Made by a program: the position numbers and the translations under genes
In this document: piece after piece, positions 62,615 through 64,000 of the stretch
Position numbering within the stretch: the stretch's first letter is position 1
How the letters are laid out: every line of letters starts with the position of its first letter
The notes under the pieces: generated by a model
Databases searched by the model: none
What the model saw: only the letters and a program-made list of their open reading frames with translations
Told to the model about the DNA's origin: nothing
Assembly (NCBI GenBank): GCA_019635535.1
Contig: JAHBZH010000001.1
Span: 379,001-443,000 of the forward strand
Source: Sphingomonas sp.
GTDB taxonomy: Bacteria; Pseudomonadota; Alphaproteobacteria; Sphingomonadales; Sphingomonadaceae
Direction of reading: 5' to 3'
DNA length: 64,000 bases

Positions 62615-63535
62615 ATGGACAGACCTCGACTCTTTCTGGGTTCGTCCGGCAAGCAGGAGAAGCTGCTCCAGGCGTTGACCCGCGGGCTTGGCGACATCGC
62701 CCGGGTCGAGCCCTGGACGACCAGCTTCAATCCCGGAACATCGACGCTGGAGCGCCTGATCGAGCTCACCCGCGAAGTCGATTTCGCGGCGTTCGTCTTC
62801 GCCCAGGACGACTGGACGACGATCCAGGCGACCTCTTCCAAGCCGGAAGCCGGTCAGGCATCGCCGCGCGACAATGTGGTGTTCGAGGCCGGCCTGTTCG
62901 GCGGCGTGCTGGGTATGCGCCGCACCTTCATCCTCCATGCAAGCGGGGCGAAGCTGCCGACCGACCTGCTCGGCCTCACCTGCGTGCGCTATCCCGGCGA
63001 GATGACGGCGGCCGAGATGCGGACCGTCAACCAGAAGCTGCGCAAGGCGATTGAGAATGAGGGGCGCCTGACGCGCATCGAGGGTTGCTGGTGGCAATTC
63101 TCGCTCACCGAGCGCACCGCCAAGGAGCCGTCGGCGCTGAGCCTCCTGACAGTTTCGCGCGACCGGACCGGCGCGCTCGAACTAAAGGGCAGCTCCTGGC
63201 GCGAGGACGGCATGCTTTCGGCCCGTTACTGGAGCGAGGCGGCGAAGGAGAGGGAGGCCGGCCTCTTCTATTACTGGAGAGGCGAACGGCCGCTCGACCC
63301 GGACGCGCCGGAGTTGCACGGCACCGGCGAGATCCGGCTGGAATCGGACGACCGCGCCGCCGGCTATTTCACCACCCGGTCGGATTCCGATCCGGCGCTC
63401 AAGGCACGGACGGCCGGCATCTTCTGGCGCGCCAATGCCGACGATGTCGGGATCATGGAAGGCCGCGACGACAAGCGGCGCGCGGCGCTGATCGCGGAAC
63501 GGCTGGGCGACTGGAAGGCGGTCAGGAACGCCTGA
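62615..63535 (+). CDS. TIR-like (CAP12/Pycsar-effector type) protein with C-terminal beta-rich domain
   Basis: This 306-residue protein has an N-terminal TIR-like domain (residues 3-140): 'RPRLFLGSSGKQEKLLQAL', 'FAAFVFAQDDWTT' and 'SPRDNVVFEAGLFGGVLGMR' with Glu91 where catalytic Glu occurs in NADase TIRs. This is the domain found in bacterial cyclic-nucleotide immune effectors (TIR-STING, PycTIR). The C-terminal half (about 155-306) is beta-rich ('GCWWQFSL', 'MLSARYWSEAAKEREAGLFY', 'LHGTGEIRLESDDRAAGYFT') and resembles, by eye only, small ligand-binding barrels. No cyclase gene is adjacent. Start at 62615, behind GGGAGGG. Confidence 0.8.
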   Translation: MDRPRLFLGSSGKQEKLLQALTRGLGDIARVEPWTTSFNPGTSTLERLIELTREVDFAAFVFAQDDWTTIQATSSKPEAGQASPRDNVVFEAGLFGGVLGMRRTFILHASGAKLPTDLLGLTCVRYPGEMTAAEMRTVNQKLRKAIENEGRLTRIEGCWWQFSLTERTAKEPSALSLLTVSRDRTGALELKGSSWREDGMLSARYWSEAAKEREAGLFYYWRGERPLDPDAPELHGTGEIRLESDDRAAGYFTTRSDSDPALKARTAGIFWRANADDVGIMEGRDDKRRAALIAERLGDWKAVRNA

Positions 63536-63625
63536 TCCGCCGCCGGGCGCGGGCGCGGGCGGCAACGCGATCTTCACCGGCCAAGGTTATGCCGCGCCGA
63601 CCATGAGGCGAGCGGGAGCGGGGCG

Positions 63626-64000
63626 ATGGGCGAGATGGCGATTCAGGACCGGAACGCGCGCTATCGCGGGAATATCGACTGGAAGGCCGTGCGCGATTGC
63701 TGGGCGACGCGCGCGGCGGACATTCCCGAGGACGCGACGATGGCCGGGCTCGGCCGCGAAAAGGCCTCGCATCGCGGCATCGGCGCGCGGCGCGGACTCA
63801 CCCGGCTGCTGACCGCCGGGGTCAACCAGGATTTTCTCGACGAGATTTGCGCGCTCGAGCGCCTCGAATATCTCTGGCTCGGCTGGCCGGTGACGGCGCA
63901 CGATCTGTCCGGCCTCGCGCGGCTGCAGCGGCTGCGCTTCCTCAAGATCGACAGCCCGCGCAACGTGACCGACTTCGGCGCGCTCGCCGACTGCCCGGCG
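63626..64000 (+). CDS. Leucine-rich-repeat protein, 3' end outside window
   Basis: The frame is open from the ATG at 63626 (GGAG upstream) through the window edge, 125 codons so far. After a charged N-terminal 45 residues it shows leucine-rich spacing ('FLDEICALERLEYLWLGWP', 'LSGLARLQRLRFLKIDSP', 'VTDFGALADCP'), the start of an LRR array. No signal peptide is visible. It follows the TIR-like gene by 90 bases on the same strand; whether they work together is unknown. Confidence 0.7.
   Translation, partial: MGEMAIQDRNARYRGNIDWKAVRDCWATRAADIPEDATMAGLGREKASHRGIGARRGLTRLLTAGVNQDFLDEICALERLEYLWLGWPVTAHDLSGLARLQRLRFLKIDSPRNVTDFGALADCPA

Noticed and set aside
1..64000. tRNA, rRNA, CRISPR arrays, insertion sequences, prophage or plasmid genes
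   Set aside because: I looked for cloverleaf-like arms, spaced identical repeats and transposase or integrase motifs and found none that hold. A covariance-model or HMM scan would be decisive for tRNAs.

Overview
This 64 kb, very GC-rich window looks like chromosome from a sphingomonad-type alphaproteobacterium (order Sphingomonadales; genus not resolved). The basis is codon bias, the gene neighbourhoods (argH-lipoprotein-galU; ftsE-ftsX-ydcF-plsC; egtB-egtD) and the style of the exopolysaccharide (EPS) locus. I saw no phage genes, insertion sequences, CRISPR array, tRNA or rRNA. The densest accessory content is the EPS locus, the surface proteins at the left edge and a probable immune effector at the right edge.

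Left edge (1-8.2 kb): a two-partner secretion operon on the minus strand. The transporter tpsB (3041-4873) runs into a giant glycine-rich exoprotein tpsA whose 3' part lies outside the window. Next come a secreted LRAT-like/permuted papain-fold protein with a tiny upstream membrane protein, a calcineurin-type phosphatase, a PDZ-M48 metalloprotease, and a small secreted protein followed by a textbook terminator.

EPS locus (8.3-31.3 kb): a Wzx/Wzy-type pathway. It holds a priming phosphoglycosyltransferase, three GT4 glycosyltransferases, a methyltransferase, an asparagine-synthase-like amidotransferase, a MurJ-like flippase, two polymerase/ligase candidates (EpsG-type and Wzy_C-type), a Wzc tyrosine autokinase, a Wza exporter, a periplasmic beta-helix protein, sugar-nucleotide enzymes (uronate 4-epimerase, nucleotide-sugar 6-dehydrogenase, mannose-6-phosphate isomerase) and small or unassigned envelope proteins. 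The polymer is predicted to contain uronic or amino-uronic acids, possibly amidated. WecB (32.7 kb) and GalU (47 kb) can supply further precursors.

Middle (31.3-50.6 kb): glutamate-cysteine ligase; a tightly overlapping minus-strand operon ftsE-ftsX-ydcF-plsC-GH84 O-GlcNAcase-wecB; a zinc-ribbon protein; a lipoprotein subtilase with a C-terminal barrel; HAD nucleotidase-dapD; an EamA transporter; an ArsR-SRPBCC cassette with a 24-bp palindrome over its start codon and flanking dispersed repeats; TlpA/argH divergent genes; argH-lipoprotein-galU-CorA as an overlapping chain; HNH endonuclease; gluQRS.

Right part (50.6-64 kb): cobalamin adenosyltransferase, the ergothioneine genes egtB-egtD, CDF metal exporter, secreted peroxiredoxin, small lipoprotein, ung, PhnA-like protein, thermonuclease, S41 peptidase, cyclophilin lipoprotein, two VOC proteins, then a TIR-like protein with a second, probably beta-barrel, domain and an incomplete leucine-rich-repeat gene at the edge. 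The TIR-like gene is the best candidate for a poorly described system. Convergent genes here often end on a shared 4-bp palindrome carrying both stop codons.
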